From positions 605,001 to 669,000 of the forward strand of contig JAWRVZ010000095.1 of assembly GCA_037043235.1 (NCBI GenBank): a DNA stretch of 64,000 bases. The letters run 5' to 3'. Under the pieces are notes generated by a model that was given only the letters and a program-made list of their open reading frames with translations, did not search any database and was not told the origin of the DNA. The position numbers were made by a program, and so were the translations under genes. The stretch comes from Rhodeus uyekii. Its lineage: Eukaryota; Chordata; Actinopteri; Cypriniformes; Acheilognathidae. Shown here in pieces: positions 63,861 through 64,000 of this stretch. Each line of letters begins with the position of its first letter. Within the stretch, counting starts at the first letter, position 1.

Positions 63861-64000
63861 GACAAAGAAGTCGTTAATGATAGAAGTATTTGTTTTCAAG
63901 CAGACTGTTAAAGACAAAAAGCAACAAAGCATTTTAGAGTTTGTAATACTATCAGAACTGTGTCAGAGTGAAATGACTGTGTTATGAGTGAATGTGTTTA

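Larger units (their letters stand above)
56651..64000. other. slc35g1 downstream region, gene-poor to window end
   Basis: In human PLCE1 follows SLC35G1, but no PLCE1 exon was recognised here. Contents are the slc35g1 3' UTR with unclear end (AATAAA 58615-58620 is distant), an MITE fragment (about 56965-57130), an hAT element, a repeat copy (59075-59350), a fold-back Tc1 element, a CTCF-like site, a SINE and a promoter-like patch at the edge. 53-56% of it shows nothing I can name beyond AT-rich DNA is not measurable by eye, so I give no figure. Confidence 0.5.

Noticed and set aside
56651..64000. PLCE1 exons expected after slc35g1
   Set aside because: No C2, RasGEF, PLC-X/Y or RA domain sequence was seen on either strand. 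The gene, if linked, starts beyond the window.

Overview
The window is vertebrate nuclear DNA, almost certainly from a teleost fish and most likely a cyprinid or close relative. The evidence is spliced genes with GT-AG introns, long (CA/TG)n tracts, many tRNA-derived SINEs of a type common in cypriniform genomes, and Tc1, hAT and pogo-like DNA transposon remnants. No prokaryotic operon, CRISPR array or viral genome is present. The lineage call rests on recognising repeats by eye and is less certain than the gene calls.

Six genes could be read exon by exon: the 3' end of cep55 (+, 483-882), rbp4 (-, 2878-3782), pde6c (+, 7994-19844, 22 exons), fra10ac1 (-, 26999-41380, 14 coding exons), lgi1 (+, 42965-48319, 8 exons) and slc35g1 (+, 50438-56650, 3 exons). 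For every complete gene the coding exons sum to a multiple of three with compatible phases and no internal stop. Order and orientation match human 10q23.33 (CEP55, RBP4, PDE6C, FRA10AC1, LGI1, SLC35G1), except that FFAR4, which lies between CEP55 and RBP4 in human, is absent here. The genes are not one pathway. They encode a cytokinesis scaffold, plasma retinol transport, cone phototransduction, an RNA-processing factor, a secreted synaptic protein and a membrane transporter, kept together by ancestral linkage.

Layout: 1-2.7 kb cep55 end and intergenic; 2.7-3.9 kb rbp4 with a TATA promoter; 3.9-8.0 kb head-to-head spacer with a 311-bp (TG)n; 8.0-19.8 kb pde6c, whose intron 6 holds a 1,920-bp minisatellite of exactly 128 fifteen-base units; 19.8-27.0 kb tail-to-tail spacer with a 3-kb element bounded by 61-bp inverted repeats; 27.0-41.4 kb fra10ac1, including a probable GC-AG intron and many transposon remnants; 41.4-43.0 kb divergent promoter region; 43.0-48.3 kb lgi1; 48.3-50.4 kb tandem-repeat-rich spacer; 50.4-56.7 kb slc35g1, with a tandem repeat growing out of its exon 2 splice donor; 56.7-64 kb gene-poor DNA with an hAT element, a fold-back Tc1 element and a promoter-like CpG patch at the edge.

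I found no convincing new gene system. The most unusual features are the indel-free minisatellite, the splice-site-derived repeat, the long-TIR element with CRE-like and NRF-1-like sites, and the GC-AG intron.
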